This document shows, piece after piece, positions 9,683-17,896 of a stretch of 64,000 nt of DNA; within the stretch, counting starts at the first letter, position 1, and every line of letters starts with the position of its first letter. Both the position numbers and the translations under genes were made by a program. The stretch comes from JAJTHJ01 sp046316025 (GTDB lineage Bacteria > Pseudomonadota > Gammaproteobacteria > Burkholderiales > Burkholderiaceae_F). The stretch lies in assembly GCA_046316025.1 (NCBI GenBank), contig JBKCXU010000008.1, positions 1 through 64,000 on the forward strand, read 5' to 3'. Below the pieces are notes generated by a model, which did not search any database, was not told the DNA's origin, and was given only the letters and a program-made list of their open reading frames with translations.

Positions 9683-10291
9683 ATGAAGCTCTACTACAGC
9701 CCTGGCGCCTGCTCGCTGTCGCCGCACATCGTCCTGCGCGAAGCGGGCCTGCCGTTTACCGCCGTCGCGGTCGGACTGCGCGACAAGGCGATGGAGGGCG
9801 GTGGCGACTTTCGCACCGTCAACGACAAGGGCTACGTGCCGGTCTTGCAGTTTGACGACGGTGCGATCCTCACCGAAGGCCCGGCCATCGTGCAGTACAT
9901 CGCCGATAAGGCGCCGGCCTCCGGTCTGGCCCCGGCCAACGGCACCCTGGCGCGTTACCGCCTGCAGGAATGGCTCAACTTCATTTCCACCGAACTGCAC
10001 AAGCAGTTCTCGCCGCTCTTTGCCCCCGATATGCCCGATGCCGTCAAGGACGCGCAACGCACCAAGCTCGGCGCGCGCTTCGACTGGATCGTCGGCAAGC
10101 TGGGCAGCCAGCCCTACCTGACGGGCGATACCTTCACCGTCGCCGACGCTTACCTCTTTACCGTGCTGTCGTGGACGAAGTGGGTCGGCATCGATCTGGC
10201 CCAATGGCCGGCGTTGGCGGCCTACTCCGCCCGCGTCGCCGCGCGGCCCAAGGTGCAGGAGGCGCTGAAGGCCGAGGGCTTGGTCAAGTAG
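9683..10291 (+). CDS. Beta-class glutathione S-transferase
   Basis: A 202-residue GST. It begins MKLYYSPGACSLSPHIVLRE with the beta-class Cys10. The thioredoxin-like domain (VPVLQFDDGAILTEGPAIVQYI, the Val-Pro and Glu-Gly-Pro glutathione contacts) is followed by the all-helical domain with the usual GDTFTVADAYLF. The start is the second ATG at 9683, because GGAGGA at 9671-9676 would be too close to the ATG at 9677. It conjugates or isomerises electrophiles with glutathione. It is transcribed away from the TetR gene and ends 4 bases before the dioxygenase gene. Confidence 0.92.
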   Translation: MKLYYSPGACSLSPHIVLREAGLPFTAVAVGLRDKAMEGGGDFRTVNDKGYVPVLQFDDGAILTEGPAIVQYIADKAPASGLAPANGTLARYRLQEWLNFISTELHKQFSPLFAPDMPDAVKDAQRTKLGARFDWIVGKLGSQPYLTGDTFTVADAYLFTVLSWTKWVGIDLAQWPALAAYSARVAARPKVQEALKAEGLVK

Positions 10292-10295
10292 GCCG

Positions 10296-11105
10296 ATGGC
10301 TGCGCTGCCCACGCTGTTCGTCTCGCACGGCTCGCCGATGCACGCGCTGCACGCGGGCCGCGCGGGCGCGGTCTGGGCCCGGCTCGGGCGCGACCTGCCG
10401 CGCCCGCGCGCGGTGCTGATCGCCTCGGCGCACTGGGAGACGGACGCGCCCACGTTGAGCCTCGCCACCCGCCCGCAGACCATCCACGACTTCGGCGGCT
10501 TCGCGCCGGAGTTGTACGAGATCGTCTATCCGGCGCCCGGCGCGCCCGAGGTCGCGCAACGCGCGCTCGACCTGCTGCAAGCCGCCGGACTGGCCGCCGG
10601 CGGCGACGCGCACCGCGGCCTCGATCACGGCGCCTGGGTGCCGCTGCGCCATCTGTATCCGGGCGCCGACGTGCCGGTGGTGCAGATTTCCGTGCAAAGC
10701 GGGAGCGACGCCGCGCACCACCTGCGCGTCGGCCGCGCCCTGGCGCCGTTGGCGGCCGACGGCGTGCTGATCGTCGGCTCCGGCCACGCGACCCACAATC
10801 TGCGCGAATGGATGCAGTACGTGCGGCAGCACGGCCTTGTGCCGGGCGACACCGCGCCGCAGCCCTACGTCGAGGCGTTCCGCCGCTGGCTACACGATGC
10901 GCTCGCCGCCGGCGACGAGGACGCCCTCGCCGGCTGGTTGCACCGCGCCCCGCACGCGCGCCGCGCGCATCCGACCGACGAGCACTTTTTGCCGCTGCCG
11001 CTCGCCTTCGGCGCTGCCGGACCACGCCCGCGGGTCGAACGCATCGACGCCGGCGTCGATGCGGGCGTGCTGGCGATGGACGCTTACGTGTTTACGCCGG
11101 CGTAG
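10296..11105 (+). CDS. LigB/DODA-type extradiol dioxygenase-like protein
   Basis: A 269-residue member of the class III extradiol dioxygenase (4,5-DOPA dioxygenase, YgiD-like) family. The metal and catalytic His positions are visible in VSHGSPMHALH, IASAHWET, GLDHGAWVPL and GSGHATHNL. Family members cleave catechols next to a hydroxyl with Fe(II) or Zn(II) bound. It forms a two-gene unit with the GST (4-base gap). Directly after its stop the sequence changes to the repeats of the neighbouring island. Confidence 0.88.
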   Translation: MAALPTLFVSHGSPMHALHAGRAGAVWARLGRDLPRPRAVLIASAHWETDAPTLSLATRPQTIHDFGGFAPELYEIVYPAPGAPEVAQRALDLLQAAGLAAGGDAHRGLDHGAWVPLRHLYPGADVPVVQISVQSGSDAAHHLRVGRALAPLAADGVLIVGSGHATHNLREWMQYVRQHGLVPGDTAPQPYVEAFRRWLHDALAAGDEDALAGWLHRAPHARRAHPTDEHFLPLPLAFGAAGPRPRVERIDAGVDAGVLAMDAYVFTPA

Positions 11106-11113
11106 CTGATCTC

Positions 11114-11203
11114 AGCAATTAAAGTCGGAAACGCATCTCGCGCAGCGGCGCGGGTTTGCCGAAGGCGGTTTGGTAAAAAATGCGACCCAAAGTCGAAAAC
11201 ACC
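11114..11203. repeat. Left-end repeats of the island
   Basis: Two direct copies of a degenerate motif, CAATTAAAGTCGGAAAC (11116-11132) and CCCAAAGTCGAAAACACC (11186-11203), start 9 bases after the dioxygenase stop. The same motif occurs at 19503-19731 near the other end of the RiPP-like cluster, there in both orientations. This resembles the repeated termini of an insertion sequence whose coding part is gone. Confidence 0.55.
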
Positions 11204-11565
11204 GGTGACAACTCACTCCTTGCACGTGTGCTTGCGCCGGTCAACTTGGCCTCTGACACCGCAACTGGCTGACCTCATAACTCGGACCCTAGCGCATCTG
11301 GACGATTACACGGGTATCCGCTTCAATGACCGCTTCTGGTCTACTTGGTTAGCGCCGATTTCGGCCAGTTCCGGTCGCCCACCCAGGTCCGCTTCCGGGC
11401 ATTTCCTACGACCACGATGTGCGGCAGTGATTAGCGCATCAACTCGCGCGTCAGGTTGGGCGGGGTCTTGGCCTGCTCGCCGGCGCAGCCGCGGCCGCTG
11501 AAGCCGCTGATCGACTCCCTCGCCAATCGCTTCGGCGGCGGCGAGCCGGCGCCCTGGGACCGCGA
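11204..11565. other. No supportable gene (island edge)
   Basis: About 360 bases between the terminal repeats and the Fe/2OG-TPR gene. Reading frames here lack family resemblance and a ribosome-binding site. It is probably insertion-element debris plus the 3' flank of the operon. Confidence 0.5.
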
Positions 11566-12846
11566 TCAGGCGTCGCTGGACAGCGAGGCCAGGATCGCCG
11601 CCGCGCGCTCGGTGCCGGCGGCCTCTAGGTAGCGGCGTGCCTCGTCGACGAGGCCGCCGCCGGCGCACAACAACGCGATTTCCTCCAGCGAGTGCGCGTA
11701 GGCCGGGTCGCGCTCGAGCGCAGCAGTGAAGGCTTGGACGGCGAGCATCGTCTCGCCCAGGCGCCCATAGGCGACGCCGAGGTTGTGGTGCACTACGGCA
11801 CGCGTGGGGTCGATCGCCAGGGCCTGCAGGTAAAGCGGAACTGCCTCGTCGCTGCGGCCCTGGTCCTGCAGCACGTTGCCCCATTCGTTCACCGCGGGGG
11901 CGTAGTCCGGGTCGAGCATCAGCGCCACCTCGAACGCGCGCTCGGCGCGGTCGAAAGCGCCGAGGTCGCGCAGGCACAGGCCGATGTTCGACCAGATCGA
12001 TGCGTCGTCCCCGTCGCAGGACGCGGCGATGCGGAACATCGCCAGCGCCTCGGCGAACTCGCGCGCGCTCCATTCGACGAAGCCAAGACCGTTCCAGGCC
12101 GCGGCGCAGCGGTCGTCCAACGCGAGGGCGGACTGGAACCGGCTGCGCGCCTGGTCGATTTCGCCCTGCCCGTATTCGACGAAGCCTTCGTCGGCGAGGA
12201 TGGCGGCGCGGGCGAAGTCTTGCGAGCCATCGTGCGCGACCGCGTAGCACGCGGTCAGCGCGACCACCTGCTCTCCCGCTGCGAGTGCCGACCGGCCATG
12301 CGGCACCTGCGCGCCGCGGCCGACGACGAGCAGGTTCTCCCGCGTCGGCAGCACGGCGCGCGGCGCACCCGAACCGGCCTCGTCGCCGGGCGCGAAGACC
12401 CGCAGTTCCAGCCCGGCGCCGGGCTCGGCACCCGCCGGCCACTTCACCGCGAGGTAGACGATGAGCGTGAACGCGCAGGCGCCTGGGCGGTCCAGGTGCG
12501 GCGCAAGGAAATCGTCCTCGCCGTCATAGTAGGTGAAGCAGCTCGCCTCGAGGCTGGGCCGCAGCGCCGCGCCGGCGACCTCGGCCAGCAGTGCCAGCGT
12601 GCGAGGTGCGGACAGGAACTCCAGCGCAACGGGACCGAGGTTCGCCCGCCGGTTGCTGTGCGCGACGGTGCGCCCCTCGGCGCGTCCCCAGGCCTGCGCG
12701 CGCTGCACCTCGGCCTCCGCGCGCAACGAATCGAACAGCGCCGGCTCCAGCGCGCCCGGCCCCCAGGCGGCGAAGCCGGTGTGCACCACGGCCTCGGCAA
12801 GCGCGCCGCAGGCGGAGGTGTTCAGATCGGGAACGAACGGGTTCAC
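11566..12846 (-). CDS. Fe(II)/2-oxoglutarate oxygenase with C-terminal TPR repeats
   Basis: A 426-residue protein. The GTG start at 12846 overlaps the upstream stop (GTGA), which fixes the start. Residues ~1-205 form a prolyl-4-hydroxylase-like double-stranded beta-helix with the iron triad His117-x-Asp119 and His183 (CFTYYDGEDDFLAPHLDRP ... VPHGRS). Residues ~210-420 are four to five TPR units (e.g. AAAWNGLGFVEWSAREFAEA). TPRs usually hold peptides, so a repetitive peptide substrate is plausible. It is the last gene of the putative RiPP operon. Likely activity: hydroxylation of His, Asn or Pro in the precursor (inference). Confidence 0.82.
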   Translation of the reverse strand: MNPFVPDLNTSACGALAEAVVHTGFAAWGPGALEPALFDSLRAEAEVQRAQAWGRAEGRTVAHSNRRANLGPVALEFLSAPRTLALLAEVAGAALRPSLEASCFTYYDGEDDFLAPHLDRPGACAFTLIVYLAVKWPAGAEPGAGLELRVFAPGDEAGSGAPRAVLPTRENLLVVGRGAQVPHGRSALAAGEQVVALTACYAVAHDGSQDFARAAILADEGFVEYGQGEIDQARSRFQSALALDDRCAAAWNGLGFVEWSAREFAEALAMFRIAASCDGDDASIWSNIGLCLRDLGAFDRAERAFEVALMLDPDYAPAVNEWGNVLQDQGRSDEAVPLYLQALAIDPTRAVVHHNLGVAYGRLGETMLAVQAFTAALERDPAYAHSLEEIALLCAGGGLVDEARRYLEAAGTERAAAILASLSSDA

Positions 12847-14024
12847 AGTCGCTCGACCTCCAGCCCCAGTTCGTCCAGGAAGATGCGACCCAGCGGCGTC
12901 GGCTGCGCATGCGCCGCGCACAACGCCCAGGCCTCGCGCACCTTGCTGCGCTGCAGTTCGTAGAGTTCGCTGGCCATGTCGGCCAGGTCGGGCCGGCGCT
13001 CGGCCAGGCGGCGGTAGAAGAGCGCCACGTTCAGGAACGCGTGGACTCCGTTAACGACGCCCTTCAGCGGCCGCGGGTCGAGCCGCCACGGGGAGGCATG
13101 GCGGGCAACGCCGTCGTCCACCACCAGCGCATCGCTGCGCAGCAGCAGCGCCAGCCTCGCGTGGCTTCCTTCATGCACCATGGCGTCGGCCACCTGCACC
13201 GCATCGCGCAGCGACGCGATGAAGGTGCCCTGCAGGAAATCCAGCGTGACGCTCGTGGTGTGGTCGGCTGCGCCGGGCTGCACGATCAACGAGTGCAGGA
13301 ATCGCTGCGTCGCCGCCGCGGCTTCCGGCCAGACCGATTGCAGCAGCTCGTGCGCCTGCTCGACCAGCCCGAGCTCCTCGGCCCCGATCGACTCGGCCGG
13401 CGGCGGCTGCACGGGCAGCTCCGCATCGTGGGCCTCGGGCACCGCGTTGAGCAGCGGCCAGCCGGCTACCGCGGGCACGGGCAGCAGGCGGCCGGCGGCA
13501 TCGGGGCGCGGCAACTCGAAGCGGCCGGTCGGCAGGTCGGCGCTCACGCCGTCGCTCCAGGTTAGGCGCACCGCGTCGCTGCCCAGTTGCACCGCCAGCG
13601 GCCCAGCGCCGGGCGCCACCACAACGCCCAGGTGCGGCAAGTAGAGCCCCGCCGGTGCGAAGGCCGCCTCGGGGATCACGAAGCCGCCGCTGGCTCGCCC
13701 CGGCGCGCCGACGACGAAGCGAACCAGGCCGAGTGCGGCGGCCAGCGGGTCGCGCTCCATCACCGCCGGGTGCAGGTTGAAGAACGCGACGCTTGGCCGG
13801 AACGCAGCCAGCCAGTCGTGCATCGGCAGGGCCGACAGCGTGTCGTGCAGGCCGGCCACGACACGCTGCGTCCAGCCGGCGGCCATGCCGTGCGCGTGGC
13901 CCAGCAACTCGAGCGCCGGAGCGCGCAGCGCGGCGATCGTGCGCGCATGCACGCGGTCGATCCCACGCCCGGCCGCCTGCGGCAGACAGGCACCGTCGCA
14001 GTCCGATGGCGTGCGGGTTTCCAT
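12843..14024 (-). CDS. HExxH-motif putative peptide-modifying hydroxylase (mod_HExxH/aKG-HExxH-like)
   Basis: A 393-residue protein with His284-Glu-Gly-Ser-His288 in VADAMVHEGSHARLALL. About 25 residues later it has the SPWRLDPRPLKGVVNGVHAF block (His328) that is characteristic of the HExxH domain family found beside radical SAM RiPP enzymes. Some members are described as alpha-ketoglutarate-dependent peptide beta-hydroxylases rather than proteases. The N-terminal ~200 residues are variable. It starts directly at the radical SAM stop and overlaps the next gene by 4 bases, so it is translationally coupled to both. A protease role cannot be fully excluded. Confidence 0.8.
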   Translation of the reverse strand: METRTPSDCDGACLPQAAGRGIDRVHARTIAALRAPALELLGHAHGMAAGWTQRVVAGLHDTLSALPMHDWLAAFRPSVAFFNLHPAVMERDPLAAALGLVRFVVGAPGRASGGFVIPEAAFAPAGLYLPHLGVVVAPGAGPLAVQLGSDAVRLTWSDGVSADLPTGRFELPRPDAAGRLLPVPAVAGWPLLNAVPEAHDAELPVQPPPAESIGAEELGLVEQAHELLQSVWPEAAAATQRFLHSLIVQPGAADHTTSVTLDFLQGTFIASLRDAVQVADAMVHEGSHARLALLLRSDALVVDDGVARHASPWRLDPRPLKGVVNGVHAFLNVALFYRRLAERRPDLADMASELYELQRSKVREAWALCAAHAQPTPLGRIFLDELGLEVERL

Positions 14025-15593
14025 TCAATCGGGCAGGAACTGGCGCTGGCGCACGACCAGCGGGCTGCCGTCGCCGAAGTACGGGCCCTGGTTGAAGTGC
14101 GTGATGGCGCGGTCGTCGAAGGTCAGCCAGTGCATCAGGAAGGGGTACATCGACTTGTTGACGTGGCACTCCGGCGTCTTGTGGCGCACCGTGCCGTAGC
14201 GCTCGAACGCCTGCGCCGCGCAGCCAGCCTGGCAAAGCTCGCGGTACAGGCAGCTGCTGCAATCGTCGAGGGTCAGCGGGCGGCGCTCGCGGATCCAGCG
14301 GATCACCTCGCTGCGTGCCGCAGGCGCGTTGAGGGCCTCGGTGCTGTCCTGCACCCGGCCGAGCTTCAGGCCCGGGCTCTGCGTAGCGCGGCCGCAGGGG
14401 TAGATGCTGCCATCGGCAGCGACGGCGCTGAAGGTGTCGCCGGCGCCGCAGTGGCCGCGGATGCAGCGGCTGTGGCGCTGCTTGCTGACGAGGTGGCGCA
14501 CCATGTCGAACAGGTTCGCTTCGAAGAGCCGTTCACCTCGTTCGACCACGCGTTGCGCGAAGGCCTGGCTGTAGGCCAGCGCCTCGTCCTGCGTGATGCC
14601 GACGTCGTTCCAGCCGGACCGCGCGGTGCCGAGGTAGGCGACCGCATTGAGCTTGATGTGCTCGATGCCGTTGTCGACGAGAAAATCGATCATCGCTTCG
14701 GCGTCGCCGATGTTTGATCGGTTGAGCACCAGCAGCGCACCGAAGCCGATTCCGGCGCGCTGCATCAGGTCGATGCCGCGCATGACCTTGGAGAACGACT
14801 CGCCGCCGTTTACCTGCGGCCGGCTCAGGTTGTGCGAGGCCGGGTTGCCGTCCAGCGACAGGCCGACGATCGCGCCGGACTCGCGCATCCACTGCACGCG
14901 CTCGGCGTCCAGCAACGTGCCGTTGGTCTGCAGCGCGATGTAGGCCGAACGGCCGCGGCGCGCCGGGTGGTCGCGGATATGGTCGACCAGCCGCCGCATC
15001 ATCGTGTAGCGTAGGAAGGGTTCGCCGCCGGAGAACTCGAAGGTGAAGCCCTCGTCTTGCTCGATCGCGAAGGCACGGTCGATCGCCTGGCGCGCCACCG
15101 CCTCGTCCATGTGCGGCATGCGCTGCGACGCGCCGGCCAGGCAGTAGCCGCAGGCGAGGTTGCACTTCTCGGTGATCAGCAGCTCGACGAGGTGCCCTTC
15201 GCGCAGGTTCGGCGAGTCGGCGAAAATCGTCGAGTCCACCGCCGCCTGCCCGCCCAGCATGACCAGCCCGCGCCGATACAGGCGGGCGACGAAGTCGTCC
15301 ATCGGCCCGAGCGCGTCCGCTGGCCAGCGCGTGCGAAGTTCGCCCAAGGTAGCGCCGGTCGGAGCTCCGGCGAGCCACGCCGCCTCGCGGCCGGTCAGGA
15401 ACGACCAAGAGGCGGTGTCGGCCGCGATCGCCATCGCCTGGCCCTCGATCGGCGTGACTCGCGCGGCCGATCCATCGAGCGGCAGGTCGTCCGGCAGCGT
15501 TACCGCGCCGCTGGGCGTATAGGTCTTGCCGAATTCGGCCGGGATCTGCTCCGACTCCCGGGCTTCGAGGGCGGGTGCGGCGAGGTAGCGCAT
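14025..15593 (-). CDS. Radical SAM/SPASM peptide maturase with N-terminal PqqD-like region
   Basis: 522 residues. The start ATG at 15593 has an AGGAG site 8 bases upstream. Residues ~55-115 resemble a PqqD/RRE winged helix (SFLTGREAAWLAG ... FVARLYRRGLVML), the usual leader-binding unit. The radical SAM core has Cys144-x3-Cys148-x2-Cys151 (CNLACGYC), the GGEP motif near 189-192 and TNGTLL. The SPASM domain carries Cys377, 382, 400, 445, 448, 454, 458 and 476, enough for two auxiliary [4Fe-4S] clusters. Such enzymes install C-C, C-S or C-O crosslinks, or epimerise residues, in RiPP precursors. It lies 19 bases after the Cys-rich gene and directly before the HExxH gene. Confidence 0.93.
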   Translation of the reverse strand: MRYLAAPALEARESEQIPAEFGKTYTPSGAVTLPDDLPLDGSAARVTPIEGQAMAIAADTASWSFLTGREAAWLAGAPTGATLGELRTRWPADALGPMDDFVARLYRRGLVMLGGQAAVDSTIFADSPNLREGHLVELLITEKCNLACGYCLAGASQRMPHMDEAVARQAIDRAFAIEQDEGFTFEFSGGEPFLRYTMMRRLVDHIRDHPARRGRSAYIALQTNGTLLDAERVQWMRESGAIVGLSLDGNPASHNLSRPQVNGGESFSKVMRGIDLMQRAGIGFGALLVLNRSNIGDAEAMIDFLVDNGIEHIKLNAVAYLGTARSGWNDVGITQDEALAYSQAFAQRVVERGERLFEANLFDMVRHLVSKQRHSRCIRGHCGAGDTFSAVAADGSIYPCGRATQSPGLKLGRVQDSTEALNAPAARSEVIRWIRERRPLTLDDCSSCLYRELCQAGCAAQAFERYGTVRHKTPECHVNKSMYPFLMHWLTFDDRAITHFNQGPYFGDGSPLVVRQRQFLPD

Positions 15594-15612
15594 GGTCGGG
15601 GCTCCTCGTCGC

Positions 15613-16719
15613 TCACGCCGTGGCTGCAGGTTCGTGGAACCACACCAGCCGGGCGGCCAGCGTGTGCCCGCCGATCTCCACCTCGCGCTCGCCCGAACGT
15701 GCGGTGAGCGTCGACGCGGCGCGCAACGCCTGGTGCAGCGCACCGTCGGCCAGGCTCACGAGCACCTTTGCGGGGTCGTAGCGCAGGTGCCAGGCGGCGT
15801 CGCCGGCCTCGACCTCGGCGCCAGGCAGCACGGCCACGCCCTCTGCCTCGGCGTACAGCACCGGGGCTTCGAGCACGGTGCGCACGCTCGCCTGGTGGTC
15901 GGGCTCCGAGGCTGCCAGCGCGGCCTCGGCCAGTGCCGCCAGGTCGCGCGACGCTGTGCAGCCGAATCGGCAGGGGAAGTGCTGGATCAGCTCGGCACCG
16001 AAATAGCGGCCGAGGTTGTTGACGCGCCAGTCGTGCGGGCCGGGGCCAGAGTCGTCGATGCACGCGGCGACCAGATCGCCCTGGTGCGAGGCCACCGCCT
16101 GTGCCCAGCGGCGCGGGAACGACTTCGTGCAGCACACCGGGTAGCCGAGCAGGCGGCCGAGCAGTTCGTCCCACCCCAACGCAAGCGCGAGCCAGGCGAG
16201 CGCCGTGGCGTCCTCGTCGGCGCCCACCAGCAGCGAGCGCCAGGCCGACGCACCACCGCGCGCGCGCCGCAGGTTGGTCGCCAGATTGCTGTAGCCGCCT
16301 TTGCCCTCGTCGACGCCGCGGTCCCACTCGTGCGCGGACAGCAGCGCGGTGAAACCGCGAGCCTCGGCCCAGGCGAGCGTGGCACGCAGCTCGTCGTCCT
16401 GGCCGTGCAGCAGCACCACCGGCTTCAGGCCGTAGGCGAGCAGGCGCAGTTCAAGCGGCGGTTCGGCCAGCGGCGCCGCGGGCGAAAGCCCGAACAGCTG
16501 GCCGTGGGTGAGCAGCAGATCGCCCGGCCGCGCGGGAGGCAGCCGGGCGGGAATCGTGTCGGACGCGAAACCGCGTTCAGCCAGGACCAGGGGCGCCTCC
16601 GCAATGAGGCGGCGGCGCACGGTTGGGTCGGTGCGCAGCTCGCGCAGCAGGCCATCGAGCCGCATCAGCAGCGCGCGATGGCGGGGCCTTACGAGCGGGC
16701 CTGATGTGACGGACGCCAT
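15613..16719 (-). CDS. Unrecognised Cys-containing protein of the RiPP-like cluster
   Basis: 368 residues (ATG at 16719; a GTG immediately before it, at 16722, is an alternative). I do not recognise the function. The first ~50 residues contain LLRELRTDPTVRRRLIAEAP and then LVLAERGF, reminiscent of Nif11/NHLP leader helices (acidic-Pro-x-x-Arg pattern). Residues ~190-260 hold LLGYPVCCTKSF (Cys196-Cys197) and HFPCRFGCTASRD (Cys250-x3-Cys254), an arrangement like DUF483-type proteins that could bind a metal or Fe-S cluster. It is 28 bases downstream of the precursor gene and 19 bases upstream of the radical SAM gene, so it is very likely a pathway component. Confidence 0.8.
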   Translation of the reverse strand: MASVTSGPLVRPRHRALLMRLDGLLRELRTDPTVRRRLIAEAPLVLAERGFASDTIPARLPPARPGDLLLTHGQLFGLSPAAPLAEPPLELRLLAYGLKPVVLLHGQDDELRATLAWAEARGFTALLSAHEWDRGVDEGKGGYSNLATNLRRARGGASAWRSLLVGADEDATALAWLALALGWDELLGRLLGYPVCCTKSFPRRWAQAVASHQGDLVAACIDDSGPGPHDWRVNNLGRYFGAELIQHFPCRFGCTASRDLAALAEAALAASEPDHQASVRTVLEAPVLYAEAEGVAVLPGAEVEAGDAAWHLRYDPAKVLVSLADGALHQALRAASTLTARSGEREVEIGGHTLAARLVWFHEPAATA

Positions 16720-16730
16720 CACGCGCGACC

Positions 16731-16754
16731 GTCCCTGAGGCGGCCGGTCAGGAC
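16731..16754 (-). promoter_or_regulatory. Hairpin across the precursor stop codon
   Basis: GTCCCTGA (16731-16738) pairs with TCAGGAC (16748-16754) around a GC-rich loop. The stem includes the precursor TGA and there is no T-run. It could lower or process read-through from the repeat gene into the enzyme genes, as is common for high-copy precursor versus low-copy enzyme expression. Confidence 0.35.
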
Positions 16755-17857
16755 AGGCGACCCTTCAGCACCTTCAGCTGGTTTGCATCGAGCACGATGC
16801 GCGGGTTGCTGAAGTTCTTCGTGAAGTTGGCGTGGCCGGGCACGTTGGAGTGCTTGGTCGGGCCCGAGTTGACGTGCGCCGCGGCGCCCGCGGGCGATCC
16901 GATCTGCGCCGTCACGGCCTTGACCTGTTTGGCGGTTAGCACCGCCGCGCGATCGGCGAAGTTGCGCGTGAAATTGGCGTGCCCCGGCACGTTGGAGTGC
17001 TTGGTCGGACCGGAGTTGGCATGCGCGGCGGAGGCCAGCTGCGAAACCAGCGGCTTCTGCAGCGCGGCCTTCAGCGCGAAGGTCTTGTCGGCGAAGTTGC
17101 GCGAGAAGTTGGCGTGGCCCGGCCCATTGGAATGCTTGGTCGGTCCCGAATTGGCGTGGGCCGCGCCGGCGATCTGGCGCGACAGCGCCGTGGCGCGTGC
17201 GGCGCTGAACATCGCTGCTGGGTCGGCGAAGTTCTTGGTGAAGTTGGCGTGACCCGGCACGTTCGAGTGCTTGGTCGGCCCCGAATTGGCATGCGCCGAG
17301 CCGGTGGACACCAGCCCCTTCTGCAGACCCTTGACGACACCGGCGGCCAGCAGCCCGTTGTCGGCAAAGGTGCGGGTGAAGTTGGCGTGGCCCGGCACGT
17401 TGGAGTGCTGTGTCGGGCCCGAATTGGCATGCGCGGCCGCGGCGATCCGGCCTTGCAGGGCACGCACCTGCGCGGCGGCCAGCACGTTCGCCTTGTCGGC
17501 AAAGGTCTTGCTGAAGTTGGCGTGGCCGGGCACGTTGGAGTGCTTGGTCGGGCCGGAGTTGGCGTGCGCCGCAGCGCCGATCTGCTTCGTAAGTGCGGCG
17601 AGGCGGCCGGCCGGCAGTGCCGCGGTGGCGCTGACGAAGGTCTTCGTGAAGTTGGCATGGCCAGGCACGTTGGAGTGCTTGGTCGGCCCGGAGTTGGCGT
17701 GGGCGGCGGGCAGCGCCTGCTTGAAGCGCGAACTGAGCGAGCGCGCCTGGCCGGCGGTGAGGAGCTTCGTCTCGGCCAGCTTCATCGAGAAGTTGGCGTG
17801 ACCTGGCACGTTGGAATGCCGTGTCGGACCCGAGTTCACGTGGGACATCGTTGTCAT
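16748..17857 (-). CDS. Eight-core repetitive RiPP-precursor-like protein (His-Xaa-Asn repeats)
   Basis: A 369-residue protein starting MTTMSH with AGGAGG upstream. Eight copies of HANSGPTKHSNVPGHANF lie at residues 6-23, 53-70, 98-115, 143-160, 189-206, 234-251, 279-296 and 328-345. Period is 45-49 residues. Each core has three HxN tripeptides and GPT and PG turns. Each core is followed by a variable ~27-residue segment beginning [ST]-[KRM]-x-[FL], usually F-A-D, then an Ala/Leu/Gln-rich amphipathic helix. There is no conventional leader: core 1 begins at residue 6, and the protein ends with a helix. No signal peptide or Cys is present. Neighbouring maturases suggest each unit is modified. 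Family unknown to me. Confidence 0.85.
   Translation of the reverse strand: MTTMSHVNSGPTRHSNVPGHANFSMKLAETKLLTAGQARSLSSRFKQALPAAHANSGPTKHSNVPGHANFTKTFVSATAALPAGRLAALTKQIGAAAHANSGPTKHSNVPGHANFSKTFADKANVLAAAQVRALQGRIAAAAHANSGPTQHSNVPGHANFTRTFADNGLLAAGVVKGLQKGLVSTGSAHANSGPTKHSNVPGHANFTKNFADPAAMFSAARATALSRQIAGAAHANSGPTKHSNGPGHANFSRNFADKTFALKAALQKPLVSQLASAAHANSGPTKHSNVPGHANFTRNFADRAAVLTAKQVKAVTAQIGSPAGAAAHVNSGPTKHSNVPGHANFTKNFSNPRIVLDANQLKVLKGRLS
16823..17842 (-). repeat. Eight-unit in-frame coding repeat (core units)
   Basis: 54-base core units at 17842-17789, 17701-17648, 17566-17513, 17431-17378, 17293-17240, 17158-17105, 17023-16970 and 16876-16823. They are nearly identical at both DNA and protein level, while the spacers between them have diverged strongly. 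That pattern indicates selection on, or homogenisation of, the cores. Variants are few: Ala or Val after the first His (Val in units 1 and 8), Lys/Arg/Gln at core position 8, and Gly for Val in unit 6. Confidence 0.95.
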
Positions 17858-17896
17858 CGAACGCCTCCTACTAACGGATGCGCTAGATGTTACCGT

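Noticed and set aside
11205..11501. A 98-residue plus-strand frame at the left island edge
   Set aside because: No ribosome-binding site or recognisable family, and it lies within likely insertion-element debris.
12843..14024. HExxH protein as an ordinary zinc protease that releases the peptide
   Set aside because: The block after the motif (SPWR...RPL...HAF) matches the peptide-modification HExxH family rather than known proteases. It is kept only as a less likely alternative.
16823..17842. Regularly spaced repeats that could suggest a CRISPR array
   Set aside because: The unit is 54 bases, the period is 135-147 bases, all repeats are in frame within one open reading frame with a good ribosome-binding site, and no cas genes are present.
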